Positions 34,672-44,223 of a stretch of DNA of 64,000 nt are shown in pieces. Origin of the DNA: Haloflavibacter putidus (GTDB lineage Bacteria > Bacteroidota > Bacteroidia > Flavobacteriales > Flavobacteriaceae); the NCBI RefSeq assembly GCF_006546625.1, contig NZ_VIAR01000003.1, forward strand, positions 186,001-250,000. The letters are read 5' to 3'. How positions within the stretch are numbered: position 1 is the first letter of the stretch; the number at the start of each line of letters is the position of its first letter. Below the pieces are notes generated by a model. The model made no database searches and was not told the DNA's origin. It saw only the letters and a list, made by a program, of their open reading frames with translations. A program made the translations under genes and the position numbers.

Positions 34672-36192
34672 CTATAACTGCGCATTCAATTCTAACAATT
34701 CTTCTACATATTCGCGTTTGTTAGAAAGACGCGGAATTTTATGCTGTCCGCCCAATTTGTTCTGTTTTTTAGACCAACTGTAAAAAAGCTTTGGTTTGGC
34801 TTGGTGTAACTTTAATAGATTTAAGGTTGTGTTATTATGGCGTTTAGCTTCGTAATCGCTATTTAAACTTTGCAAAATTTCATCAAGGCTGCCGGCAAAT
34901 GCATCTAAATTTTTAGGAGGTGTCTTAAATTCTACAATCCATTCGTGGGCGCCTTTTTCTTCGCCTTTCATAAATATTGGTCCGGCTGTATAATCAACAA
35001 TTGCACATTGGTGTAATTCACAGGTCTTTTTTAAAGCTTCTTCTGCGTTTTCTATTATTAATTCTTCGCCAAAAACATTAATATGGTGTTTGGTCCGGCC
35101 GGTTACTTTTATGCGGTAAGGAGAAAGCGAAGTAAACCTAATGGTATCGCCAATTTTGTAGCGCCATAAACCAGCATTGGTGGTAATAACTACGGCGTAA
35201 TTTACACCGGTTTCTACTTCGTTAAGCGGAATGGTTTTTTCGTCTTTCGTACCATAGGTATGCATTGGAATAAATTCGTAAAAAATACCATAATCTAACA
35301 TCAACAATAATTCTTTGCTGCTGTTTTGGTCTTGCACGGCAAAAAAACCTTCGGAAGCATTATAGGTTTCATAATACCTAAAATCTTTTTTCGGAATTAT
35401 CTTGTCGTACTGTGCTGCATAAGGTTCAAAACTTACCCCGCCGTGAAAATATACTTCCAGATCTGGCCAAACTTCCAGTAAATTACTTTTATGGGTGGTT
35501 TCTAAAACTTGGTTTAGCAAGACCAACATCCACGACGGTACGCCGGCAATACTGGTAACTTTTTCTCGTATGGTTTGGTTTACAACAGCTTGCATTTTTT
35601 TTTCAAAATCGCTCATCAGAGAAATTTCGTTGTTTGGCGTGCTGCTGTAGGTTGCCCAAAACGGCATATTGTCTATCAAAATGGCAGAAAGGTCGCCAAA
35701 TACAGTTCCGTTTTCCCGGTACAATTCTTTACTTCCGCCCAAGCGTAAACTTTTACCGGTAAATAATTGTGCGTTTTCGTTATTGTTAAGGTAAAGGCAC
35801 AATAAATCTTTGCTGGCCGCATAATGGCAATTTTCTAAAGATTCCGGGCTAACCGGTATAAATTTACTTTTTGCATTGGTGGTGCCGCTAGATTTGGCAA
35901 ACCATTTTATGGGCGTTGGCCAGAAAATATTATTTTCGCCACGACGGCTGCGTTCTATAAGCGGAGCAAATTCTTCATAGGTTTGAATGGGAATTTGCTC
36001 TTTAAAATCTTCATAGGAGTTTATGGAAGAAAAACCGTGTTTTTTGCCAATTTCTGTGTTTTTTGCTTTATAAACTAAATGATGCAAAAGCTCAAACTGA
36101 ACTTCTTGTGGGTATTTTATAAACAATTCCATTTGATGGATTCGCTTTTTTAAAAACCAGGATGCAATAGAATTTACTATAGGAATTGGCAT
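34672..36192 (-). CDS. GH3 family acyl-adenylating protein
   Basis: The 506-residue protein matches the bacterial GH3 family (named for plant auxin-responsive GH3, which adenylate acids and conjugate them with amino acids). Visible blocks are WFAKSSGTTNAKSKFIPVS (the ATP-binding SSGTT), YNASEGFFAVQD, YAVVITTNAGLWRYKIGDTI and the C-terminal HEWIVEF region. Bacterial members are almost uncharacterised, and the substrate acid is unknown. It is convergent with the hemL run and divergent from the DUF2797 gene. The region 34470-34671 before it holds no gene. Confidence 0.88.
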   Translation of the reverse strand: MPIPIVNSIASWFLKKRIHQMELFIKYPQEVQFELLHHLVYKAKNTEIGKKHGFSSINSYEDFKEQIPIQTYEEFAPLIERSRRGENNIFWPTPIKWFAKSSGTTNAKSKFIPVSPESLENCHYAASKDLLCLYLNNNENAQLFTGKSLRLGGSKELYRENGTVFGDLSAILIDNMPFWATYSSTPNNEISLMSDFEKKMQAVVNQTIREKVTSIAGVPSWMLVLLNQVLETTHKSNLLEVWPDLEVYFHGGVSFEPYAAQYDKIIPKKDFRYYETYNASEGFFAVQDQNSSKELLLMLDYGIFYEFIPMHTYGTKDEKTIPLNEVETGVNYAVVITTNAGLWRYKIGDTIRFTSLSPYRIKVTGRTKHHINVFGEELIIENAEEALKKTCELHQCAIVDYTAGPIFMKGEEKGAHEWIVEFKTPPKNLDAFAGSLDEILQSLNSDYEAKRHNNTTLNLLKLHQAKPKLFYSWSKKQNKLGGQHKIPRLSNKREYVEELLELNAQL

Positions 36193-36286
36193 TTATTAAC
36201 GTATATTTAAACCGAATTAGATAATCATAAAAGTAAGATTATTTTAATCGCCTGAAAAAAACTTTGTACTAAAAAATTAGAAAAAT

Positions 36287-37081
36287 ATGCAATTAGAAGG
36301 TGTTTTGCGAAAAATGAAAACCGAGTGGAACCCAACGGTAGACTATTTTTTACTCTTTGAAAACGATTTTTTACACCTTAATCAAATCTTAGACAAAAAG
36401 ATAAACATTCACTTTAAAAGATTTGAATGTCTTAACTGTAAAAAAGATAAAAAGATTTTTAGACAAGGTTTTTGTTATGATTGTTTTTATGAAATACCAC
36501 AAGCGGGAGATTGGATTATGAAACCCGAATTGAGTACTGCGCATTTAGATAAAGAAGACCGCGATTTAGAATACGAAAAAAAAGTGCAATTGCAACCGCA
36601 TGTTGTTTATTTGGCCAACTCTTCTAATGTAAAAGTTGGGGTAACCAGAAAAACACAAATCCCAACCCGATGGATAGATCAAGGCGCGCACGAAGCCTTA
36701 GAAATTTTAGAAGTGCCCAACCGTTACCTTGCCGGAATTGCCGAAGTTGCTTTAAAAGACCACGTAGCAGATAAAACCAATTGGCGCACTATGCTTAAAA
36801 ACGAAATTGAAGATGCCAATTTAGAAGAAATTCGCGATAGTTTGGAAGCGTTTTTACCCGAAGAAACTTTGCCGTATTTATTAAAAAACAACAAAGAAAA
36901 GCATATTAACTTTCCGGTTTTGCAATATCCTACTAAATTAAAGAGTTTGAATCTTACAAAGACATTGGATTATTCTGGGGTATTAAAAGGTGTTAAAGGG
37001 CAATATTTAATTTTTGACGATAACACGGTTTTTAACGTTCGCAATAACGAAGGTTTTGTGGTGAGTATAGATTTTAATTAA
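36287..37081 (+). CDS. DUF2797 family protein
   Basis: The 264-residue protein has a CxxC...CxxC zinc-ribbon-like part (FECLNCKK and GFCYDCFYE, about residues 47-65) followed by VVYLANSSNVKVGVTRKTQI and PTRWIDQGA, the pattern of a GIY-YIG-like fold that defines DUF2797. The function is unknown. The 3' end overlaps the convergent racemase gene by four bases. I see no operon partner. Confidence 0.88.
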   Translation: MQLEGVLRKMKTEWNPTVDYFLLFENDFLHLNQILDKKINIHFKRFECLNCKKDKKIFRQGFCYDCFYEIPQAGDWIMKPELSTAHLDKEDRDLEYEKKVQLQPHVVYLANSSNVKVGVTRKTQIPTRWIDQGAHEALEILEVPNRYLAGIAEVALKDHVADKTNWRTMLKNEIEDANLEEIRDSLEAFLPEETLPYLLKNNKEKHINFPVLQYPTKLKSLNLTKTLDYSGVLKGVKGQYLIFDDNTVFNVRNNEGFVVSIDFN

Positions 37082-38154
37082 TCTATTAATTTTTTCTTGA
37101 TATACTTTGAGTTCATTACGCGTAAAGCGCCCATATACGTCATTTTGAAACTCACAATATCGCCAACTTTATAGGTTTTGGTAGATTTGCTAAGGTCTAA
37201 AACCAACATATCTGAACTGGCACCAATAAAACTCAAATTATCTTCACTCGCTTTTAAAAAGTCTACTTTAGAAATGTCTAACAGCCCGATATCTAAAATA
37301 GCGCGACGTTGAGTGCTGCCATAATCATCTTCGTTAATCTGGGTTCTTTCTCCAGATGGATTGGCTTCTATATAACCGTGTGGCACAGCAGGTTTTTCGG
37401 TAATTTCTATGATTTCGGAATGTAGCATAAATACATCGTCTTTCATATCGGGAATGGTTTCGTTGGCAAACAAATCTGTTCCTAAAAACAAAGTTTCGCC
37501 AATTCTAAAATGGTTTACTCCTTTAGGAATTAATCCTTTTAACAACAACGGCACCATTACAGATGAACCGCCACTAACGCCATTTATTTTTTTACCAAAC
37601 TTGGCTTCTATTAACTGTTCGTATAAACTTAGCTGAATCAATTTGTCTTTACTGGGCATTACGCCGTTAAGGCAATTTAAATTAGAGCCAATGCCTGCAA
37701 CTTCTATGTTGGGCAGTTCAAAAACCCGTTTGTAGAAATCTATTAAAGAATCGCCCATAATACCTTCGCGCAAATCTCCCAGCTCTATCATAATAATAAT
37801 ACGGTGGATTTTGTTTTGGCGTTTGGCTTCTTCAGACAACCATTTTATGGTAATAAACTCTGTATTAAAGCTTACATCTGCATATTTCACCACTTTTTCT
37901 ATACTGTTTTTAGCTGGCGGTTTTATATAGATGGTCTCTTTTTCGGGATGTAATTTTTTTATTATTTTTAGGTTGCTTAAACGGGCATCGCAAACTTGTT
38001 CATCTCCTAGCGAAAGGATAAAACCTAAAAATATTTCGTTTCCGCAAAGCATTTTTAAAACCGGAGCCCATTCTATATCGTTTTCATGGAAAAGATTTTG
38101 CAAATAACGATAATTATGCGTTAAAGAAGATTTACTAAGAGTTACGTAGGCCAT
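37078..38154 (-). CDS. Alanine-racemase-fold amino-acid (ornithine-type) racemase
   Basis: The 358-residue PLP protein has an alanine-racemase N-terminal barrel. The Schiff-base lysine lies in WAPVLKMLCG near residue 34, and MIELGDLREGI and INGVSGGSSVM (PLP phosphate region) follow. It belongs to the group that includes the clostridial ornithine racemase and the YhfX proteins, so it probably interconverts L- and D-forms of a free amino acid, but the substrate is not visible. It is encoded just after (6 bp) a sodium:solute symporter gene on the same strand, which suggests uptake and racemisation of the same compound. Confidence 0.82.
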   Translation of the reverse strand: MAYVTLSKSSLTHNYRYLQNLFHENDIEWAPVLKMLCGNEIFLGFILSLGDEQVCDARLSNLKIIKKLHPEKETIYIKPPAKNSIEKVVKYADVSFNTEFITIKWLSEEAKRQNKIHRIIIMIELGDLREGIMGDSLIDFYKRVFELPNIEVAGIGSNLNCLNGVMPSKDKLIQLSLYEQLIEAKFGKKINGVSGGSSVMVPLLLKGLIPKGVNHFRIGETLFLGTDLFANETIPDMKDDVFMLHSEIIEITEKPAVPHGYIEANPSGERTQINEDDYGSTQRRAILDIGLLDISKVDFLKASEDNLSFIGASSDMLVLDLSKSTKTYKVGDIVSFKMTYMGALRVMNSKYIKKKLID

Positions 38155-38159
38155 GCGCG

Positions 38160-39563
38160 TTATTTTTTCACGATTAAATATACAATAATTCCGCTTATTA
38201 TACCAATTAAAATAGGATCGAAGCCAAAAGGAATTTGAATTTCTAAAAACGAAAGAAGTAGCGTAGTGCTGCCACCAATTAGCATAGAAAGTAATGCGGC
38301 CAAAGGTTTTTTCTTTTTACCAAATAACATTCCTAACACCGGAATAAGCAAACCCGAAACCATAAACGAGTAGGAGAGGAGCATTAAATCTAAAACGCTG
38401 GTCATATAACTGGCAATAAGCACCGCCACAAAACCTACAGTAAAAGTAATGATTTGCGAAATGCGCATTGCGTTGGGATTGTTTTCTTTTAAGCCTAAAA
38501 TATCTGTAGTAAAATTACCAGAAGCTGCCAAAAGACAACTATCTGCGGTAGACATAATTGCCGAAAAATAGGCAGACAACATCAAGCCCATTAAGCCAAC
38601 CGGTAAAATGGTTTTTAAAAGCATTGGCAAACCAATTTCCGGATCCATTTGGGCAGCGTTGGCAAAACCTTCTGCAGCAAATAAACCTTGTTCTGCGCCA
38701 ACCCGCGCAAATAAACCTAAAATTATACCCATAAAGGCCATTATGGGATATTCAAACAAACCGGCAATATACCAGGCTTTTTTGGCAGTTTTTTCGTCAC
38801 GGCATGCGTAAATACGTTGATAAAGCGTCATTCCTACAAACCAAATGGGCACTATGGTAATAAACCAGTTTATAAATTGCACCCACGATAAATTGGTAAG
38901 ACTAAAAAGTTTATCGGGTAGCGTATCTGTTATAGTTTGGTAGCCGCCAAGATAATTATAAGCAAACGGAATGCCTATAAAAATGAGACCCACCATTAAA
39001 ATAGACCACTGAAAAGTATCGGTATAAATTACTGCTTTTATTCCGCCAAAAACGGTATAAACAATAGCTACTGCGCCCATAATATAAAGCGCGTTTTCTA
39101 AGCCCAATTCAGGAAATGTACCAACGGCTAATTTTGCTCCGGCCAATAATTGCGAAGAGGTAAAACCAAGATAGCCTATAAAAGAAATTAAGCCAGCTGT
39201 TAAAGCCACCGCTTTACCGTAATGATTTTTTAGAAGCTGCGGAAAAGTTAGAAAATTAAGTTCTCGTGCTTTATGAATTACTTTAGGAATTAAAAAAACA
39301 GCGCTTAACCAAGCGCCAATCAAGCCGGTAAAAAGCATCCACGAGCCGGAAAGTCCCATTACAAAACCCAAGCCACCTAAGCCAATACTAAAACCGCCGC
39401 CAACATCTGTTGCTACTACAGAGAGACCAACATGAAAACTACTCATATCTCTGCCGCCCACATAATAATCGTTGGTGCTTTTATTTTTTCTATAGTAATA
39501 AAAGCCTATTCCCAATACGATTATCAGGTAGACAATAAAGACAATAATATCTATAATGGGCAT
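38160..39563 (-). CDS. Sodium:solute symporter (SSS family)
   Basis: The 467-residue inner-membrane protein has about 13 membrane helices and SSS family marks: FYYYRKNKSTNDYYVGGRDM after helix 1, GGGFSIGLGGLGFVMGLSGS in helix 2, and FSAIMSTADSCLLAASGNFT in helix 9, the sodium-site helix with the Ser/Thr ligands. Substrates of the family include sugars, proline and other amino acids. The gene lies between a GNAT gene (3 bp upstream) and the racemase gene (6 bp downstream) on the minus strand, so an amino acid is the likely cargo. Confidence 0.9.
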   Translation of the reverse strand: MPIIDIIVFIVYLIIVLGIGFYYYRKNKSTNDYYVGGRDMSSFHVGLSVVATDVGGGFSIGLGGLGFVMGLSGSWMLFTGLIGAWLSAVFLIPKVIHKARELNFLTFPQLLKNHYGKAVALTAGLISFIGYLGFTSSQLLAGAKLAVGTFPELGLENALYIMGAVAIVYTVFGGIKAVIYTDTFQWSILMVGLIFIGIPFAYNYLGGYQTITDTLPDKLFSLTNLSWVQFINWFITIVPIWFVGMTLYQRIYACRDEKTAKKAWYIAGLFEYPIMAFMGIILGLFARVGAEQGLFAAEGFANAAQMDPEIGLPMLLKTILPVGLMGLMLSAYFSAIMSTADSCLLAASGNFTTDILGLKENNPNAMRISQIITFTVGFVAVLIASYMTSVLDLMLLSYSFMVSGLLIPVLGMLFGKKKKPLAALLSMLIGGSTTLLLSFLEIQIPFGFDPILIGIISGIIVYLIVKK

Positions 39564-39566
39564 GCG

Positions 39567-40010
39567 TTATTTTTTATACCGCATCTCTAGGTATTTGTTG
39601 GTAAAGCCTAATTTTTCGTAAAGGTGTTTGGCGGGATTGTTTGGTTCTACGTGCAAAGCAATATCGCCTTGGCAAGTAGCAATGGCTTTTTCCATAAGCT
39701 GTTTACCTATACCTTTTCCGCGGGTTTTGTGGTGTACAGCAATATAAACCAGAATGTTTTCGGGGATATAATCAGACATTCCGGTTTGATTGATTATTGT
39801 AATTCCTAAAGTTTCTTCTTGGTCTTTGATAAGTAATGCAAAGCCCGAAAAAGTGCTTTCAGAATCCCCAATAGCATAATTTAAACATTTTAAAATATCT
39901 TTTTTCGCATCGCCATATTCGCCTAAATGCTCATAGAGAAAGTCTACAATATGATCTTTCTCTTTAGCAGAAGGTTTATGTTGTGCATCAAATATTTTAA
40001 AAGTATACAT
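39567..40010 (-). CDS. GNAT family N-acetyltransferase
   Basis: The 147-residue protein has the GNAT acetyl-CoA loop HHKTRGKGIGKQLMEKAI and the C-terminal HVEPNNPAKHLYEKLGF motif. It is the first gene of a tight run with the symporter and the racemase (3 bp to the symporter start), so it might acetylate an amino acid or its D-isomer. This link is inferred from gene order only. Confidence 0.8.
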   Translation of the reverse strand: MYTFKIFDAQHKPSAKEKDHIVDFLYEHLGEYGDAKKDILKCLNYAIGDSESTFSGFALLIKDQEETLGITIINQTGMSDYIPENILVYIAVHHKTRGKGIGKQLMEKAIATCQGDIALHVEPNNPAKHLYEKLGFTNKYLEMRYKK

Positions 40011-40025
40011 GGAGCAAGTAGATTT

Positions 40026-40220
40026 CTAAAATTCTTCTTGGTCTCTTAAAGATTGTATGTAAGCTGCTTTTTGTCTTTGCTTTCTGTTTTCTACAGATTT
40101 TTTTGTGTAATATTGGTTGTCTCTAAGGTTCTGTAATACCTTAGTATCTCTAAACTTACGCTTTAAACGTTTTAATGCGCGTTCAATTTTTTCTCCGTCT
40201 TTTACTTTTACTATTAGCAT
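40026..40220 (-). CDS. rpsU: 30S ribosomal protein S21
   Basis: This 64-residue basic protein is ribosomal S21, which binds near the platform of the small subunit and helps mRNA binding. The typical VKDGEKIERALKRLKRKF beginning and the basic YYTKKSVENRKQRQKAAYIQ region are present. The length is normal for Bacteroidetes. It lies between rpoD (upstream, same strand, 118 bp) and the GNAT gene (15 bp downstream). Confidence 0.95.
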   Translation of the reverse strand: MLIVKVKDGEKIERALKRLKRKFRDTKVLQNLRDNQYYTKKSVENRKQRQKAAYIQSLRDQEEF

Positions 40221-40338
40221 ATATTTATTTTAACTTAAATGATTGAATCTAACAATTATTATTTTTTCTCGTAAAATGTGCCGCAAGGTACAAATAATCA
40301 TGTTTAAATGCTTGAAAATTACTACCTATTAGCATTTT

Positions 40339-41202
40339 TTAGCCTAAAAACTTTTTTAATAACTTATTTTTAGAAGAATGCCGAAGTTTTTTAATTCCTT
40401 TTTCTCGTATTTGACGTACTCTTTCTCTGGTTAAACCAAAGGTTTCGCCAATTTCTTCTAAGGTCATTGCCCGGTGATCTCCAATTCCGTAAAACAATTT
40501 TATCACATCTGCTTCGCGTTGGGTTAGAGTTTCTAAAGCACGATTTATTTCTATATTTAAAGAATCGCGTATTAAACCTTCGTCTGGGTTGGGTGATTCT
40601 CCTACATTAAGAACATCGTATAAATTGGATGTTTCTCCGTCTTTTAAAGGCGCATCCATAGATAAATGTCTGCCGGAGTTTTTTAAAGATTGCTTAACGT
40701 CTGCAATTGTCATATCAAGCTCGTTAGCAAGCTCTTCTGGCGTTGGTGGCCGCTGGTTGGCTTGTTCTAAATGTGCAAAAGCTTTATTTATTTTATTGAT
40801 AGAACCAATTTTGTTAAGCGGCAATCTCACCACACGAGATTGTTCTGCCAAGGCTTGCAGGATAGATTGCCTAATCCACCATACGGCATACGAGATAAAT
40901 TTAAAACCCCGGGTTTCGTCAAAACGTTTTGCAGCTTTTACCAAACCAACGTTTCCTTCATTGATTAAATCTGGAAGTTTTAGACCTTGATTTTGGTATT
41001 GTTTGGCTACCGAAACCACAAAACGTAAATTGGCAGTAGTAAGTTTTTCTAATGCAACTTGGTCTCCTTCTCTAATGCGCTGTGCCAGCTCTACTTCTTC
41101 TTCTGCGGTAATTAAATCTACCTTACTTATATCATGCAAGTATTTATCTAACGAAACAGATTCTCTATTAGTAACCTGTTTAGTAATTTTAAGCTGTCTC
41201 AT
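40339..41202 (-). CDS. rpoD: Primary sigma factor RpoD/SigA, short Bacteroidetes form
   Basis: The 287-residue housekeeping sigma factor contains region 1.2 ([20 protein letters not shown]), region 2 ([19 protein letters not shown], then the [16 protein letters not shown] part that contacts the -10/-7 element), region 3 and region 4 with the [22 protein letters not shown]. Region 1.1, found in proteobacterial RpoD, is missing, as is usual in Bacteroidetes, where it recognises TTTG/TAnnTTTG promoters such as that at 50606-50635. A weak hairpin lies in its leader (about 41221-41254). Confidence 0.96.
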   Translation of the reverse strand: MRQLKITKQVTNRESVSLDKYLHDISKVDLITAEEEVELAQRIREGDQVALEKLTTANLRFVVSVAKQYQNQGLKLPDLINEGNVGLVKAAKRFDETRGFKFISYAVWWIRQSILQALAEQSRVVRLPLNKIGSINKINKAFAHLEQANQRPPTPEELANELDMTIADVKQSLKNSGRHLSMDAPLKDGETSNLYDVLNVGESPNPDEGLIRDSLNIEINRALETLTQREADVIKLFYGIGDHRAMTLEEIGETFGLTRERVRQIREKGIKKLRHSSKNKLLKKFLG

Positions 41203-41306
41203 GCGCTAGTGTTTTATTTTGACCTTTTCTTATTAAATTCTTAGGCAAGAGGTCTTTTTTAAAAAATGCCTAGATTTTCGCAATTTAGTATTTTATGAAC
41301 GCCAAT

Positions 41307-43976
41307 TTAGTTGTTTTCTTGTTTTTGTTTGTCTTTTTTCTTTTTTCCGAAAAGACCACCTAAAATATCTTCTGCAGCGTCTTTTATTTTATCTCTGCCA
41401 TCTTTGGTTTTGCTGGTGTCTTTTACCGTGTCTTCTTGATTTTCTGTAGCGTCATTGTCTTTATTTCCGCCAAGAATATCCTTGATCTTATCGGTTGCTT
41501 TATCTTTTATTTTGTCTTTTTGCGAAGCTATTATCTGCTGACTTAACTCCTGCGTGGCTTGTTTTATGTTGAGTTGCACATTAGGGTTGTTAAAGCTTCC
41601 GCTTAAAGCGACAGGTAAAGTTATTTTGGTATTTTCTAAATCTGTTTGTGTAAGATTTGCCAAGCCACCACCAATTTCTGAGCCTAAATATTTAGCAGGT
41701 AAATCTAAAGCCATTTCATAGTTCATTTGGTTATCAAAACCATGGCTTCCGTTAACGGTAATTAAAATATCTTTTATATTAAAATCAAATGGTTGCAAGT
41801 TTACTTGACCGTCTTGAAATTGTACTTGAGTTTGAATGTCTTTTAGGTCTAACTTGTCTAAATTTAAAAAATCTAGCTTACTGTCTAAGTTGGCCAATAA
41901 AGGCATTTGCTGTGTATCTACATCTGCATTTAAAATTTTGGCAAAAGCATCTCCTGCTAAACTGCTTAAAATTGGGGTTAACTCTTTTGTTAAATTACCC
42001 TGTAAATTAATAGTGGTATTAAGATCTCCCTTTAAAGCTTTGGCAATTGGTGCCAGGTTGCGTAAAAGCTCTAATTCTTTAAAAGACTCTACAATATTTA
42101 TACGGTTCAACTTAAGGTCCATATCAAAAGTTGGTTGTGCGGCTTTGGTAGATACATTTCCGTTAAGGCTAATATTACCACCAAAAATATCTGCCGAGAC
42201 ATTTTCTAAACGTGCTGTTTCGTCTTTTATAGCCATTGCGCCTTTGGTGTTGCTTAGCGTCAAATTATCATAAATTACTTTATTGGCGGTAAAATCTAAT
42301 CGCGCATCTAAAAAAGAAGGAATTTTAATAGCTTCTTCTTGGGTGACTTTGGGTTGTTGCGAAGTTTTGGTTTCTTCATTTTCCTTTACGGAAGTGTCTT
42401 CGGCTTGCGCAATCATAAAGTCGTTAATGGCAAAGGTATTGGCAGCAACTTTAAACCTACCTTTCAATTTTTGATCAGAAAATAAATACCCCATCAAATT
42501 ATCTAAAGTCCCCGAAATTTTAGCATCTGTTTGACCGGTTTTTAATTGCATTTCTTGCAAAGTAACGTTACTGGTGTTAAAGCTCAAATTGGCGCGGTCT
42601 ACCAAAACAGGATTAGGAATTTCTTTAGAGGTATATTTAAAATTGCTAATGCTTGCAGTACCTTGACTTTTAACCCTGCTGTAGTTTTCGTTTTCTACAT
42701 CGTTCATCGTAAAATTGGTTTGCAAGTCAGCTTTTAAAATTCCGTTTAAATCTTGTTCTAATTCTAACGGATAGGCTTTTTCTAGGTTTGCAAGATTTAG
42801 TGTTCCTTTTAAAACCAGATTAACCAACATGTTTTCGGTAAGATTTTTAAAATTACCATTTGCAGAAAATACGTCTTGGTCTATGGTAAAAGTTAACTTA
42901 TCTAAATTTAGATAAGTGTCTTCCAATTTGCCGGTTTGGTTTTTTAAGACCGCATCTAAATTTATGTTCTGCACTTGCTTTGGTAAATCCGGATATTTAA
43001 AAGCGGCGTTGTTACTGGTAACTGCGATGTCTAGTTTCGGAATAGTTTCATCGTCTATAATTCCGTTTATTTTACCATCTATTTTAAAGTCGCCCGAAGT
43101 TTCTACTCCATCTAAATTTTTCGCATAAGTTTCGGGAATTACGGCTAAAAAGTTTTTAAAATCAGAAGAAGGCGTGGTAAAACTTATATCTACCTCGTTA
43201 TTATTTTCGTTTACTTTTACAAAACCATCAAAAGTTAAAGGCAATTTATTAATTAACGCTTTATTTTCTAAAAAACTAAATTTCTGCTCTGCCAAATTCA
43301 TTTTAAAGTCGGCGTCTAATTGCAGTTTGTGGCTTTCTAAGTAATTTTCTTGGTCTAAGGCAAAAGAAATAAGTGTTTCTGAAGTTGTTTTTAGCGTAAA
43401 CTCTTCCGCAGAGAAATCACCGCTCCCGTAGTGATTAAAATCTCTTAGACGTACAAAAGTTTTAGAGCCTTCGTCTAAATAATTAATGCGCGAGTTGGTA
43501 ATACTATATTCCTGAACATCTAAACTTAAACCGCCTTGTTTGCTTTGTTGCTGGTTTTGGTTTTGGGTGCTGCTTTCTTTAGCAATGTCATAATTTGCGT
43601 TGCCTAGAGAGTCTACTTTAATGTTTATATACGCATTATCTAAATCTAATTTGTTAACGCTCAAAGGTTCGTCCCCGCTTTTAAAAAGTTGCGGAATGCC
43701 CATACTAAATCCAAGTTTTTCTGCCGTTGCCAGAGTATCGCCGGCAAAAGGTCTTTTATTAATAACGCTTAGGTTGTGTAATTGCAGCTCGGCATCGGGA
43801 AAGCTCGAAAAAAGACTTAAATTTAAATCTTCCCAAGCTACGGTTGCATTTATGTTGTTATTGATAGATTTTTTTACAGCACGTTCTATTGGTCCTTTAA
43901 ATATAAAAGGTGCGGCAATTAAAAACACCACCAAAACCAGTAGTACGATTCCTATAATTTTTAAAGCTTTTTTCAT
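41307..43976 (-). CDS. AsmA family membrane-anchored protein
   Basis: The 889-residue protein has an N-terminal membrane anchor (about residues 7-27, IIGIVLLVLVVFLIAAPFIF) and a very long beta-rich periplasmic part with AsmA signatures, NATVAWEDLNLSLFSSFPDA near the start and SLAGDAFAKILNADVDTQ...LDLKDIQTQVQFQDG in the C-terminal AsmA_2 region. AsmA-like proteins are thought to form bridges that move lipids between the membranes. The C-terminus is a long Lys/Asp-rich tail (about 825-889) that includes two ILGG motifs (DKIKDILGG and AAEDILGG). It is monocistronic. Confidence 0.88.
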   Translation of the reverse strand: MKKALKIIGIVLLVLVVFLIAAPFIFKGPIERAVKKSINNNINATVAWEDLNLSLFSSFPDAELQLHNLSVINKRPFAGDTLATAEKLGFSMGIPQLFKSGDEPLSVNKLDLDNAYINIKVDSLGNANYDIAKESSTQNQNQQQSKQGGLSLDVQEYSITNSRINYLDEGSKTFVRLRDFNHYGSGDFSAEEFTLKTTSETLISFALDQENYLESHKLQLDADFKMNLAEQKFSFLENKALINKLPLTFDGFVKVNENNNEVDISFTTPSSDFKNFLAVIPETYAKNLDGVETSGDFKIDGKINGIIDDETIPKLDIAVTSNNAAFKYPDLPKQVQNINLDAVLKNQTGKLEDTYLNLDKLTFTIDQDVFSANGNFKNLTENMLVNLVLKGTLNLANLEKAYPLELEQDLNGILKADLQTNFTMNDVENENYSRVKSQGTASISNFKYTSKEIPNPVLVDRANLSFNTSNVTLQEMQLKTGQTDAKISGTLDNLMGYLFSDQKLKGRFKVAANTFAINDFMIAQAEDTSVKENEETKTSQQPKVTQEEAIKIPSFLDARLDFTANKVIYDNLTLSNTKGAMAIKDETARLENVSADIFGGNISLNGNVSTKAAQPTFDMDLKLNRINIVESFKELELLRNLAPIAKALKGDLNTTINLQGNLTKELTPILSSLAGDAFAKILNADVDTQQMPLLANLDSKLDFLNLDKLDLKDIQTQVQFQDGQVNLQPFDFNIKDILITVNGSHGFDNQMNYEMALDLPAKYLGSEIGGGLANLTQTDLENTKITLPVALSGSFNNPNVQLNIKQATQELSQQIIASQKDKIKDKATDKIKDILGGNKDNDATENQEDTVKDTSKTKDGRDKIKDAAEDILGGLFGKKKKDKQKQENN

Positions 43977-44223
43977 AATTTATTTATATACAATTCTTTA
44001 TTATCTTAATTTTATTTTTTAATGAGTGTTATGTATTTGACTGTTTTTTACTGATTATTGGTTTCTATTGGGAGAGCTTAAAATTTAATAAATTTTATAG
44101 GCCGTAATTTTTTTGTTATTGTCCAATATCGTTTTTTTGCATAGCCAAAAGCAAATTTAAGTCTCTAAATTTTCCTTTAGCTTAATTTGCTGTGAAATTG
44201 TTAATGCCAGACTGTTAAAATTT

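Noticed and set aside
41221-41254. Hairpin in the rpoD leader as a riboswitch or attenuator
   Set aside because: The stem is short with mismatches and matches no riboswitch class I know.
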